Below are positions 33,726-42,229 of a DNA stretch of 64,000 bases, one piece after another. The translations under genes and the position numbers were made by a program. The first letter of the stretch is position 1. Each line of letters starts with the position of its first letter. The stretch lies in contig NZ_JAALJI010000005.1 of assembly GCF_011064595.1 (NCBI RefSeq), forward strand, positions 1 to 64,000. Direction: 5' to 3'. This DNA comes from Paludisphaera soli (GTDB lineage: Bacteria; Planctomycetota; Planctomycetia; Isosphaerales; Isosphaeraceae). The notes under the pieces were generated by a model. That model saw only the letters and a program-made list of their open reading frames with translations. It did no database searches and was not told where the DNA came from.

Positions 33726-34859
33726 TCACCCCTCAAAGGCCGGGCCGAGGGCCGAGCGGAGGCGGCCGATCATGACGGAGTCGCCCTGCGCCCGGAGGCG
33801 GGGGAGGGCCCGGCGCGCGTGCCGCGAGGCGGCGTCGGCGTCGCCGGCCGCGGCGTGGGCCAGGGCGAGGTCGGCCTCGATGTAGTCGAGCGAGACCCCG
33901 ATCAGCGGCGACGCGTGCCGGAACGCCGAGAGCCGGCCGCGGGCCTCCTCCAGCAGGGCGACGGCCTCGCGGGGCCTCCCCTCGGCGCGGACGATCTGGC
34001 CCTCCAGCGCGAGGGCGAAGGGGACGACCACGTCGCTCAGGGCGTGCTCGCGGGCCTCCTCCAGCAGCTCCCGGGCCCGGCGGGGGTCGTCGCCGTGTCG
34101 GGCCTCGAACCGGGCCATGTCGAGCAGGATCGTCGGGTTGTCCGGGGCTAGCTCCAGGGCTCGCTCCATCGCGGCGCGGGCCTCCTCGAACCGTTGGGCG
34201 GCGCAAAGCACGTCGGGGAGGCGGCCGAGGTAGAGCCATTCGGGCATCACCTCGCCGTCGCCGTAAGGGGCAACCGCGGCGAGGCCCTCTTCCACCCTCC
34301 CGAGCCCCGCCAGCGCCCGCGCCCGCTGGAAGGCCAACTCCTCGGGCGGGACGTTCGATCCCTGAAGCTCGTCGACGAGCCGCAAGACTTCCTCCCAGCG
34401 TCCCCACGCCACGGCGTCGATCATCCGCTCGTAGCTTCCCGCCTCCCCTCGGAAGATCTGGGCCGCGGCCGCGAAGAGGGCGGGCGCGAGCAGGTAGGCC
34501 GTCGCGAGCCAGTCGACCCACGACCAGGGCCGCCCGTCCCATCGACGAAACGCCACCACGCCCAGGGCCAGCAGCATCGTCCATCGCCGGCCGCGATAGA
34601 GGTTCCTCGACAGGACCAGCAACCCCGCGATCGGCGCGGGCAGGTCGCGGAACCGGAGGTAGTCGCGCGGCGAGATCGCCCCGGCCACGTCGGCCTGCCG
34701 CGAGTAGAGGGCCCCCGCGTCGTCCGTGTGCAGGACGACCTCGTCGAGCCCCATCGCCTCGCGCGCGATCCGGACGGCCTCGTCGGTCGATCCCGCCTCG
34801 ACGCTCTCGGTCACGGTCTTGCCCGTCGCGTCGCGACCGGTCAGCAGATACTCGGGCAT
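33726..34859 (-). CDS. Membrane TPR protein with GspF-like N-terminal domain
   Basis: A 377-residue protein. The first 50 residues ('MPEYLLTGRDATGKTVTESV' and 'EAVRIAREAMGLDEVVLH') resemble the small N-terminal domain of type II secretion GspF/PilC proteins. Two membrane segments follow near residues 85-140 ('WTMLLALGVVAFRRWDG', 'WLATAYLLAPALFAAAAQIF'). The rest is cytoplasmic or periplasmic TPR helices ('RFEEARAAMERALELAPDNP'). Function unknown; probably a scaffold. Confidence 0.75.
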   Translation of the reverse strand: MPEYLLTGRDATGKTVTESVEAGSTDEAVRIAREAMGLDEVVLHTDDAGALYSRQADVAGAISPRDYLRFRDLPAPIAGLLVLSRNLYRGRRWTMLLALGVVAFRRWDGRPWSWVDWLATAYLLAPALFAAAAQIFRGEAGSYERMIDAVAWGRWEEVLRLVDELQGSNVPPEELAFQRARALAGLGRVEEGLAAVAPYGDGEVMPEWLYLGRLPDVLCAAQRFEEARAAMERALELAPDNPTILLDMARFEARHGDDPRRARELLEEAREHALSDVVVPFALALEGQIVRAEGRPREAVALLEEARGRLSAFRHASPLIGVSLDYIEADLALAHAAAGDADAASRHARRALPRLRAQGDSVMIGRLRSALGPAFEG

Positions 34860-35268
34860 GGCTCGTCGCGGCCCCTCCGGATCCGGTCGCGGTCCGGCCG
34901 GCGGCCCGAAGCGGGCGGCCCGTCGAGACGCGTCGCGGGAGAGGCTATCACGCAGGACCGCGCGTTGAAAGCGGCGTCCCTGTACAGCTCGTAGGCGCGT
35001 CGGGCCCGAGGCAGGATCTCGCCGCGAGAGCGGCGGACCTTCGTGTAGCCGGCTTGGCGATTTCTCCCGGATGCGACGACGCCTTCCGTTTTATCGGCCG
35101 CGCCGCCGGCCGCGGCCGGTCGAATCCGGCCGCGCGGGGGGGGGCGGCCCGGGAATCGCGGGAATGCCGACCCATGCGCGGCGTCGCCGACGCTATGCTC
35201 TAGATGAGGCGACGCGGGCCGTCAACCGCGTCCGACCGGCCGGGAAGACCACGTGCGGGAGCCTGCCT
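34860..35268. other. Divergent intergenic region
   Basis: 409 bases between a minus-strand TPR gene and the plus-strand caspase-like gene, so it should hold two promoters. A TATGCT at 35194-35199 is a weak -10 for the latter. No gene or strong hairpin is seen. Confidence 0.45.
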
Positions 35269-36909
35269 ATGCGACTGCTCGGGCTGTTGGGGATCCTGGT
35301 CGCGACGGCGTCGGCCGCGCAGGCGGGGACGCACGTGACGACGTTCGGCGGCGGGCCGCCGTCGCACAACCAGATCTCGCTGGAGCGGAACGTCGCGTAC
35401 TTCCGGCGGGTGCTCGCCGGGCTCGGCCTGGGGGGCGTGCGGCACGACATCTACTTCGGCGACGGCGGCGCGGGGAACACCGTCCAGCGGCGGCTCCCCG
35501 AGGGGGACGACCAGCGGCTGGCCAAGGCCCTGGGCCTGATCCTGTTCAACGACGCCGACGCCGACATGCGGTACTCCCGCGTGGACATCCCCGACCTCGT
35601 CGGCCCGTCGAGCGCCGCCAATCTCGACGCCTGGTTCGAGCAGGTCGGCCGCGCCTTGCCGCCGGGCGAGCGCCTCCTCTTCTACTTCACAGGCCACGGC
35701 GGCCCCGACCCGAAGGGGGGCGACAAGCCCCGGAACACCAACCTCGTCATGCCGGGCGAGCCCAACGCCTACCCGATGGAGCGGTTCGTCGGGCAGCTCG
35801 ACGCGATGAGCCCGGACGTCGAGGTGACGCTGGTGATGGTCCAGTGCTACTCCGGCGGGTTCGCGAACGTCATCTACAACGAGGGGGACCCGGCCAGGGG
35901 GTTCGCCCGCCACCCCCGCGCCGGGTTCTTCTCGACGATCGCCTCGCGGACCGCCGCCGGCTGCACGCCCGACATCGCCGAGGAGGACTACCACGAGTTC
36001 TCCACGTCGTTCTTCGAGGCCCTGGCCGGCGAGACCCGCACCGGCCGCGCCGTGACCCGCCCCGACTTCGACGGCGACGGCCGGACCTCGTACGCCGAGG
36101 CCTTCGCCCACGTTTTGCTCAGCTCCGACACCATCGACCTCCCCACCACGACCTCGGACCGGCTGCTCCGCGACAAGAGCCGGTTCGCCCGCGCCGAGGA
36201 CGGCCCCGCGCAGGGCCTGCTCCCCCAGGACGCGCCGTGGTCCACCGTGATCGCCGCCGCGTCGCCCCCGGAGCGCGCGGCGCTGGAGGGGCTTTCGCAG
36301 CTCCTCGGCCTCGACGGCGAGGACCGGCTGACCCGGGCCCGCGCCAAGGCCAAGGCGATCGACCCCAGCCGCAACACCGGCCGGGGGCGCGGCCGCAACC
36401 AGCCCCGCGACCGCCCCGAAGCCGCCCAGGCCGAGCCCGAGCCCGAATCGTTCGACCGCGAGCCGACCGCCCAGGCCCCGACGGAAGGGGGCCGCCGGGG
36501 CGGGCCCGGTCCCGCCGCCGGACGCCTCCGCTCCGCCCTGGCCGACCGCTGGCCCGAGCTGACCGTGCCGCTGCACCCCGACGCCCCCCGGATCCTGGCC
36601 GAGCAGGGGGGCGAGATCCGCCGGTTCCTCGAAGCCCAGCCCGACTACCGGGCGTTCGCCGGACGGCTCGCCCGCCGCCCCGCCCCGGGCCCCGACGACC
36701 CCGAGCGGCGTTGGGTCAAGTACCAGCGCCTGCTCGACCGCGCCGACAGCGTGATCCTCGGCGCCAACCTCGCCCGGATCAACGACCCCGAGGCCCTCGG
36801 CGTCTTCCGCCGCCTGGTCGAGCTGGAAGCCCGCACCCTCGGCCCGGACCGCCCCCCCATCGCCGAAGGCCGCCCCGCCGCCCCCACCCCGCCGCCGGCC
36901 GGCTCCTGA
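35269..36909 (+). CDS. Secreted caspase-like (C13/C14-type) peptidase with EF-hand-like loop
   Basis: A 546-residue protein with a signal peptide (MRLLGLLGILVATASAAQAG). The caspase-like catalytic pair is His143 in 'LLFYFTGHGG' and Cys193 in 'VTLVMVQCYSGGF', each at the end of a hydrophobic strand as in clan CD enzymes. A calcium-binding-type loop DFDGDGRTSYAE begins at about residue 266. The C-terminal 200 residues are Pro/Arg/Ala-rich with a helical segment. It is likely a periplasmic or secreted endopeptidase; the specificity is not predictable. The start is chosen for the signal peptide. Confidence 0.85.
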   Translation: MRLLGLLGILVATASAAQAGTHVTTFGGGPPSHNQISLERNVAYFRRVLAGLGLGGVRHDIYFGDGGAGNTVQRRLPEGDDQRLAKALGLILFNDADADMRYSRVDIPDLVGPSSAANLDAWFEQVGRALPPGERLLFYFTGHGGPDPKGGDKPRNTNLVMPGEPNAYPMERFVGQLDAMSPDVEVTLVMVQCYSGGFANVIYNEGDPARGFARHPRAGFFSTIASRTAAGCTPDIAEEDYHEFSTSFFEALAGETRTGRAVTRPDFDGDGRTSYAEAFAHVLLSSDTIDLPTTTSDRLLRDKSRFARAEDGPAQGLLPQDAPWSTVIAAASPPERAALEGLSQLLGLDGEDRLTRARAKAKAIDPSRNTGRGRGRNQPRDRPEAAQAEPEPESFDREPTAQAPTEGGRRGGPGPAAGRLRSALADRWPELTVPLHPDAPRILAEQGGEIRRFLEAQPDYRAFAGRLARRPAPGPDDPERRWVKYQRLLDRADSVILGANLARINDPEALGVFRRLVELEARTLGPDRPPIAEGRPAAPTPPPAGS

Positions 36910-36962
36910 GCGATCGACGGGCCGAACGGAAGGCCGATGCGACCACGCCTTTCGCCCGCCTT

Positions 36963-36996
36963 TTTGCCGGAGATAGAGGGATTTATCTCCGGCAAA
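36963..36996. other. Long perfect hairpin
   Basis: TTTGCCGGAGATA and its exact complement TATCTCCGGCAAA are separated by eight bases. There are T residues before it but no T tract after, so it is not a clean terminator for the caspase-like gene. It may be a repeat or a binding site. Confidence 0.75.
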
Positions 36997-37100
36997 GCGA
37001 GCGTCCCAGAACCCGACGCGGTCGGCCGGTATCGAGATTTTGATTTCGAGACGTGTTGCGACCTCGGCGTTCGGTGCCGTTGAGCCGGTAAGACGGAGGT

Positions 37101-37126
37101 GTCGCAGAACCGGGCGTTTTTGAGTC
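37101..37126. repeat. Degenerate palindrome at left edge of a two-gene cassette
   Basis: GTCGCAGAACCGGGCGTTTT followed by TGAGTC. Its reverse complement matches the palindrome at 38641-38666 (CTCAAAAACG and GTTCT shared). Imperfect inverted halves. Confidence 0.55.
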
Positions 37127-37297
37127 AGCCTCGTGGCAGGCATGGAGGGTCAAGAATCGGGCGGCGGGGCGTCCTTGCCGCTCGAATGCCTCGCAGGTCC
37201 AATGGACACGTTCAAGGGTGGGCTGGGCTACTTGGGCGGTCCCTTGGACTGGCCCGGGTTACCGGGCATGGCATGGCACATACCGGAGCAACGGTCG

Positions 37298-37885
37298 ATG
37301 GACGCCGGCGAACTGATGGCCAAGCTCGACAAGATTCGCTTCTTCGAGGCCTATACCCCCGAGGCGGAGAAGAAGGCCCGGGCCCGCGTCCTCAAGCAGT
37401 ACAAGGAGGGGCTCGCGGGCGAGTCGCGTAAGTATTTCGAGCGGTTCCCCGGGTTCGCGTTGTGTTTCCTCGGCGTCGACATGGAGCTGGACGGGGCCGA
37501 GGACCTCAAGCTCGTCCTCAAGCAGTTCGCGGCCGACACGTTCGGGCTGTTCAAGCCGACGCACGTGAAGGCAGTCCGCGACCGGGACAAGGACGTCACG
37601 CGGTTGGAGTTCCGCGTCGACGGGGTGCCGTACAAGGCGGAGGCGGGATATGAAGGCTGGGTGCCCGACGAGGTTTTTCAGGTCATCGTGAAGGCGTTCA
37701 AGACGCACTGCAACAAGCTCGGCTTCCACGCGGTCATCTTCCCGGAGTTCAGCCAGGAGGCGACCATGACCGTCTGCACCGCCCGGGCCTTCAAGGCGGC
37801 GGTGAAGGCCGGGCTGCTACCCGCGGATTACCATCAGGCGTACGACCCGTCCGAGTACGGCGAGGCCGCGTCCGAGGAGGCGTGA
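37298..37885 (+). CDS. Hypothetical protein, cassette gene 1
   Basis: A 195-residue soluble protein: 'MDAGELMAKLDKIRFFEAYT', charged helices ('EKKARARVLKQYKEGLAGES'), and an alpha/beta part ('FALCFLGVDMELDGAEDLKL', 'VTRLEFRVDGVPYKAEAGYE'). No signal peptide. ATG 37298 follows GGAGCAA; an open frame continues 55 codons upstream, but that part looks unlike coding sequence. It is 65 bases before a second unknown gene, and palindromes flank the pair. No domain recognised. Confidence 0.65.
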   Translation: MDAGELMAKLDKIRFFEAYTPEAEKKARARVLKQYKEGLAGESRKYFERFPGFALCFLGVDMELDGAEDLKLVLKQFAADTFGLFKPTHVKAVRDRDKDVTRLEFRVDGVPYKAEAGYEGWVPDEVFQVIVKAFKTHCNKLGFHAVIFPEFSQEATMTVCTARAFKAAVKAGLLPADYHQAYDPSEYGEAASEEA

Positions 37886-37950
37886 CCCAACACGACTGAC
37901 TCGCGGGGGTCGCTCGGGGGCGGACGCTCACGACTCGGGAGTGAGGACGC

Positions 37951-38505
37951 ATGAGCTGGCAAGTGGTGCCGCTGAAGGTCGACTGGCAGAAGTTCTTGCG
38001 GTCCTTCCCCAAGCCCGACTGTTGGGCCGAGGGGACCACCTCCCGATTGACCCGCGACGACTCGGGGCAGCAGGACGCGTGGGTCGAGTGCTACGCAGCC
38101 ATGAGGAAGCACTTACCCGAGGAGACGGTCTTCGCCGTCGACTGGCTCGTGCAGGCGACGACCCTGGACTCGCTGCCGAAATGGAAGGGCTTCAAGCTGC
38201 CCGTCTGGTACAAGCCGCATCGGGCGTTCGACCCGGAGGACTACCAGGGGCCGGGCAGTGGATGCGAGCCGGTCCCGCTGATGAGCCCGGGCAACGTCGT
38301 GGACATGCTCCACTGCCTGCGGCTGCGGGAGCCCGAGCGGGTCACGGAGGACGTGCAGGTCGCGTGGGCACGCCTGACGGACAAGGGGTGGGTGAATGAC
38401 GCCTTCGAGGACGCGGGGCGGTTCCTCGCCCACTTCGGCGAGTGGCGTGCGGTCTTCGAGGAAGTGGAATCGGAGAAAGCCGGGTACGCCTTGGACTTCG
38501 CCTGA
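37951..38505 (+). CDS. Hypothetical protein, cassette gene 2
   Basis: A 184-residue soluble protein: 'MSWQVVPLKVDWQKFLRSFP', Trp-rich middle ('WVECYAAMRKHLPEE', 'GFKLPVWYKPHRAFDPEDY'), then 'LMSPGNVVDMLHCLRLREPE' and a helical end. The size, acidity and Trp content are in the range of immunity proteins to polymorphic toxins or of DUF1877-like proteins, but no diagnostic motif is present. It is cotranscribed with gene 1. Confidence 0.65.
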   Translation: MSWQVVPLKVDWQKFLRSFPKPDCWAEGTTSRLTRDDSGQQDAWVECYAAMRKHLPEETVFAVDWLVQATTLDSLPKWKGFKLPVWYKPHRAFDPEDYQGPGSGCEPVPLMSPGNVVDMLHCLRLREPERVTEDVQVAWARLTDKGWVNDAFEDAGRFLAHFGEWRAVFEEVESEKAGYALDFA

Positions 38506-39024
38506 GCTTCTGGATGGTCGGTCGGCACCGACGAAAATGCAGGCGGAACGACAGCTCAGGGAAGGCGTCAGACCATGCAGAGAACGCACTCGACCTACGT
38601 GGCTGCCTGGCGAATATTGAAGCACGTTCCACGGCGTTGCGTCTCAAAAACGAGCGTTCTTGAGACAGGACGAGCGAACGCAACATAAAGGCCATTCCGA
38701 CGACGGAAGTCCCCGTCCATCGAAGTCGGATCATCTCCGGGAGAACCCGGCGGCCGCTTCCGGTCGCCGCGTCGCCTTGAGGGTTCCCACGGGCCCGGAT
38801 CACGCGTCGGGTCGTGACCGCCCCGCCCGCCGACGGCCGGTCCCCCCGGCCCTCCGGCGGCTTCCGCGCGCCGCCCGCTCATCCGGCCTGCGGCCGCTTT
38901 CCGCCGCGAAACGACGAGGCGCGGCAGGGACCGGCCCTGTCGAGCGGGGGTTGCGGCGGGACGGGCGCGGGCGGACAATCCATCGAGGATTCCATCGTCG
39001 AGTCGAACCGGAGAGGGGGCGTTC
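38506..39024. other. Intergenic region downstream of the cassette
   Basis: 519 bases with no gene I can support. It contains a palindrome at 38641-38666; the rest is GC-rich with Arg-rich spurious frames. The gene at 39025 has GAGAGGGGG before its ATG. Confidence 0.5.
38641..38666. repeat. Palindrome at right edge of the two-gene cassette
   Basis: GTCTCAA-AAACG-AG-CGTTC-TTGAGAC, a 12-base stem with one mismatch and a two-base loop. It is related to 37101-37126 and could also act as a transcription stop for the cassette, but no T tract follows. Confidence 0.6.
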
Positions 39025-40503
39025 ATGCGGGCCTGGGCCTGGGGGATCGTCGCGGCGGCGGGGTTCGGGCTGATGGTCGGGACGTATCAGCGGCGGATGG
39101 CGGTCGACCCGTCGGCACCCTGGGGCTCGGCGATGCTGGCGATCGGCGAGGGGGGGGCCGAGGCCGCGCCCGAGGGGGCCTCGGCGCTGGGGACGCGGGT
39201 CGTCTTGCTGCCGCTGTCGGGGACCGCCGCGGGGTTCACGCAGGCGATGGCGGCCGACGACCCCAGGGCGGCCTCGCGGTTCGCGGCCCTCGTCGCGCCC
39301 AAGCTGATCGGGCTCCCCCCCGGCGAGTTCGCCGCGCTGAGCCCCTGGCTGCGCTCGGGGCGGCTTCCCGAGGCCGACGCCGACGAGGTCCTCGCCGGCG
39401 CGGAGGCGGACGAGGGCGACCTGACCGTCGGCGACCGGCGATTCCGGGTCGTCGGGAAGCTCAAGCCGGACGTCGCGCTCTTCGCCTCGTCCTACCTCGT
39501 CCCGTCGGACGCGAAGCTCGACGAGGCGCCCGCCGGGCCGGATGTGGAATCGCTCGAAGCGACCTTGCTGCGCGCGCCCGACGCGAAGGCCGGCGGTGCC
39601 GGGCTGGGCGAGCGGATCCTGGCCGCGTATCCCAGGGATCGGTTCCAGCTCGTCACCCCCCGGCTCCGGCCCGACGGGTCGACGTTCCTCCTCTACCTGT
39701 CCGGCCAGGCGCTGTTCCTGCTGGGGGGCTCCGGGCTCTTGATCGCCCTCTACCGTCGGCTGGCGGAGCGGTCGACCTCGACGCTGTTCGCGCCCGCCCT
39801 GCGCGAGATCGCCGGCAGGCCCCGGCTGATCTGGGGGCTGCACCTGGCGTACTTCGGCCTGTACGTCCTGGGCTCGCTGGCGGCGTACGGCCTGCCGGAG
39901 CTGAACGCGTACCTGATGTCGATCGTGTCGTCGGAGTTGGGGAGCGGGGGCAAGGGGCCGCTGGCCGTCGCGGGGCAGGCGTATCGCACCGGGTCCATCC
40001 CGTACGCCGCGGTCGTGACGTTCCTGGTGAACTTCCCGCTCGGCTCGCTGGCGGCGATCACGCTGCCGTCGCTGATCGTGCCGGGCTCGGGCGTCTTGCT
40101 GTCGCTCTTCCGCGCCTCGACCTGGGGCCTCCTCCTGGGCCCGACCGAGTCCCTGCTGGCTCGCCGGATGATCCCCCACTCCGGGACGCTGCTCCTGGAA
40201 GGCGAGGGCTACATCCTGGCCACGTTCTTCGCCCTGCTCGTGCCGATCTACCTGTTCGGCCGGGGCCCGGTCCGCGAAGTCTCCCGCCCGCCGGCCGAGG
40301 ATGACCTGGCGTTCGGCGACGCGCCGGCGCCGGCCGTCCCGGCCCCTGAGCAGACCCCCGAACCGACCGGCCCCCAGGGCTTCGTCCGCCGATACCTCGG
40401 GGCCCTCGCCATCAACGTGAGGGGCAACGCCCTCGTCGCGATCGTCCTGGCCGTCGCCGCCGTCTACGAGGCGTACGAGGTCATCCGCATGGCGGGGTTC
40501 TGA
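39025..40503 (+). CDS. Polytopic membrane protein, SpoIIM-like
   Basis: A 492-residue protein. An N-terminal membrane helix is followed by a periplasmic domain of about 200 residues ('VVLLPLSGTAAGFTQAMAAD', 'LKPDVALFASSYLVPSD') and then about six helices. The helix set 'VTFLVNFPLGSLAAITLPSL', 'GSGVLLSLFRASTWGLLLGP' and 'LLLEGEGYILATFFALLVP' resembles the stage II sporulation protein M family, which in non-sporulating bacteria has no fixed role. It ends exactly one base before the convergent sigma-factor stop. Confidence 0.7.
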   Translation: MRAWAWGIVAAAGFGLMVGTYQRRMAVDPSAPWGSAMLAIGEGGAEAAPEGASALGTRVVLLPLSGTAAGFTQAMAADDPRAASRFAALVAPKLIGLPPGEFAALSPWLRSGRLPEADADEVLAGAEADEGDLTVGDRRFRVVGKLKPDVALFASSYLVPSDAKLDEAPAGPDVESLEATLLRAPDAKAGGAGLGERILAAYPRDRFQLVTPRLRPDGSTFLLYLSGQALFLLGGSGLLIALYRRLAERSTSTLFAPALREIAGRPRLIWGLHLAYFGLYVLGSLAAYGLPELNAYLMSIVSSELGSGGKGPLAVAGQAYRTGSIPYAAVVTFLVNFPLGSLAAITLPSLIVPGSGVLLSLFRASTWGLLLGPTESLLARRMIPHSGTLLLEGEGYILATFFALLVPIYLFGRGPVREVSRPPAEDDLAFGDAPAPAVPAPEQTPEPTGPQGFVRRYLGALAINVRGNALVAIVLAVAAVYEAYEVIRMAGF

Positions 40504-41916
40504 TCACTCGTCCATAATGATGACCAGCTGGGCGCATGGGTAGGGCGAGAACGGCTCGCCGTCCACGTGCACCGGCGCGGTGGTGATCACGACGGTCTCG
40601 CCCGGGGCCGTCGGGGGTGCGCGGTGGCCGTGCGTCGTCATCCCTCCCCTTTCCATGCGATCTCGAAAAGGGAGAAGCATGACCGAGGTAATGCCGCCCG
40701 GCTCGCAGCCGTTACAGCTCGTCGCCAGCGCGGCCCATAACTCGCGACCGAACAGGACGCCGGCGAAGCGCCCGTCCGGCGGCCGAATCTGGATGACCAA
40801 GGTCACGGGCCCGTCTTCCTTCTTCCGGAAGGACTGGGATTCGACGATTCGGGGAGGGGCGTCGGCCGCCGTCAGTTCGCGGAAGACCACGCGGAACCGC
40901 GTCCCGGCAGGCCCCTGCAGCTGGTATTTCCACAGGTGGACCCCGGCGGCCCGGACGAGGTCGTCGACGTCGAGGGCGGCTGTCTTGAGCGAGCGGGCGA
41001 CGGTCGGCGGCTCGGGCTCGGGCTCGGGAGCGGGAGCGGGCTCGGGGGCGGCTACGGGCGCGGGAGGGGGATCGGGGGGCCTGTTCGACAGGGCCGCGAC
41101 GACGCCGCCGACGGCGAGCAGGACGCCCAGGCCCGCCGCGAGGGGCTTCCAGGTCGAGGACGACATGATTCGCATCGCCTTTCGTGAGAGCGACAGGATG
41201 GAAGCCGGGATCGGCCCGGAGGAGGTCGCGAGCCGCGTCGCGGACTGGATGAGGGCGGCCGAGAGCGGTTCGCCCGCGCGGAGGATCGCCAGGGAGCCGA
41301 GGGCCTCGACGCCCCCCCGGCGCAGGAGCCGCTCGCGGAGGCGTTCGCGGCCCCGCGCGAGGCGGCTCTTGACGGTCCCCGGCGGGCAGTGGAGGGCGAG
41401 GGCGGCCTGATCGTGGGTCATCCCCTGGAGGTCGCAGAGGACGACCGCAGCGCGGTAGCGGTCGGGCAGGGCGGCGACGGCCTCGTGGAGCGCGGGCGCG
41501 AGGTCGACGGCTTCCGGTCCATCCCCGGATCGGGCCGAGGCCTCGCCGGCGGCGCGTTCGTGGCGGAGCCGGCGGGCGGCGTCGGCCCGGGCGTGCGCGG
41601 CGACGCGGCGGGCCACGCCGAACAGCCAGGGGCCGAGCGAGCCCCGGACGCGGAGGCCCGGAGCGCGGCGGGCGAGGACCAGGAACGTCGCCTGGAAGGC
41701 GTCGTCGGCCGCGTGCCGGTCGCGCAGGACGCCCCGGCCGACGCGCAGGACCATCGGCCCGTGCCGCTCCACGAGCGCCTCGAACGCCGCCTCGGCCGAC
41801 TCGCCCCCGCCGGCGACGAACCGCGCGAGCAGCTCGCCGTCGGTCAGGCCGAGCCCGCCCCCGCCGCCGAAGATCGCCCGCAGGTGCCGCCCCGCAACCG
41901 TCCCGTCGTCCGCCAT
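40504..41916 (-). CDS. ECF-type sigma-70 factor with transmembrane anchor and extra C-terminal domain
   Basis: A 470-residue protein. Region 2 ('AAFEALVERHGPMVLRVGRG', 'DDAFQATFLVLARRA') and region 4 ('LPDRYRAAVVLCDLQGMTHD', 'CPPGTVKSRLARGRERLRER') of an extracytoplasmic-function sigma factor occupy the first 190 residues. Near residue 260 comes a membrane helix ('WKPLAAGLGVLLAVGGVVAA'), a Pro/Glu linker and a domain of about 150 residues with two Cys (SCNGCEPG). No anti-sigma gene is adjacent, so the tail may take that role across the membrane. Confidence 0.9.
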   Translation of the reverse strand: MADDGTVAGRHLRAIFGGGGGLGLTDGELLARFVAGGGESAEAAFEALVERHGPMVLRVGRGVLRDRHAADDAFQATFLVLARRAPGLRVRGSLGPWLFGVARRVAAHARADAARRLRHERAAGEASARSGDGPEAVDLAPALHEAVAALPDRYRAAVVLCDLQGMTHDQAALALHCPPGTVKSRLARGRERLRERLLRRGGVEALGSLAILRAGEPLSAALIQSATRLATSSGPIPASILSLSRKAMRIMSSSTWKPLAAGLGVLLAVGGVVAALSNRPPDPPPAPVAAPEPAPAPEPEPEPPTVARSLKTAALDVDDLVRAAGVHLWKYQLQGPAGTRFRVVFRELTAADAPPRIVESQSFRKKEDGPVTLVIQIRPPDGRFAGVLFGRELWAALATSCNGCEPGGITSVMLLPFRDRMERGGMTTHGHRAPPTAPGETVVITTAPVHVDGEPFSPYPCAQLVIIMDE

Positions 41917-42134
41917 CCGATCGCCCCCTCGCGCCTTCGATGCCTGGATTGCCCGGACCGGGCCCGATCGTTCCAACATTCTCGAAGATCGCGCGGGATT
42001 CCCCCAGGCGGTCGGACGCGCAGGCCCGAGGGATTCTCAAATCGGGCCCGATCGGGCAGGATGGAGGGGCGTCCGGGCGAGGGGCCCGCGGGCGGCTCCA
42101 CTGGGACGATCCGAGATCCAGACGGCCTCCTTGC

Positions 42135-42192
42135 TGGTCTTCCCCCTCATCCGGCCCTTCGGGCCACCTTCCCTCAGGGGGAAGGACGTCGT
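42135..42192. repeat. SPG-family palindromic unit between divergent genes
   Basis: CTTCCCCCTCATCCGGCCCT, TCGGGCC, then ACCTTCCCTCAGGGGGAAGG and ACGTCG. It lies in the 313-base gap between the sigma-factor gene and the TPR gene, the only recognisable structure there. Confidence 0.8.
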
Positions 42193-42229
42193 GGTCCGCT
42201 CTCGACCCAGGATCGGAATCCATCGCGTC

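Noticed and set aside
36963-36996. Intrinsic terminator for the caspase-like gene
   Set aside because: The stem is strong, but no T tract follows on either strand.
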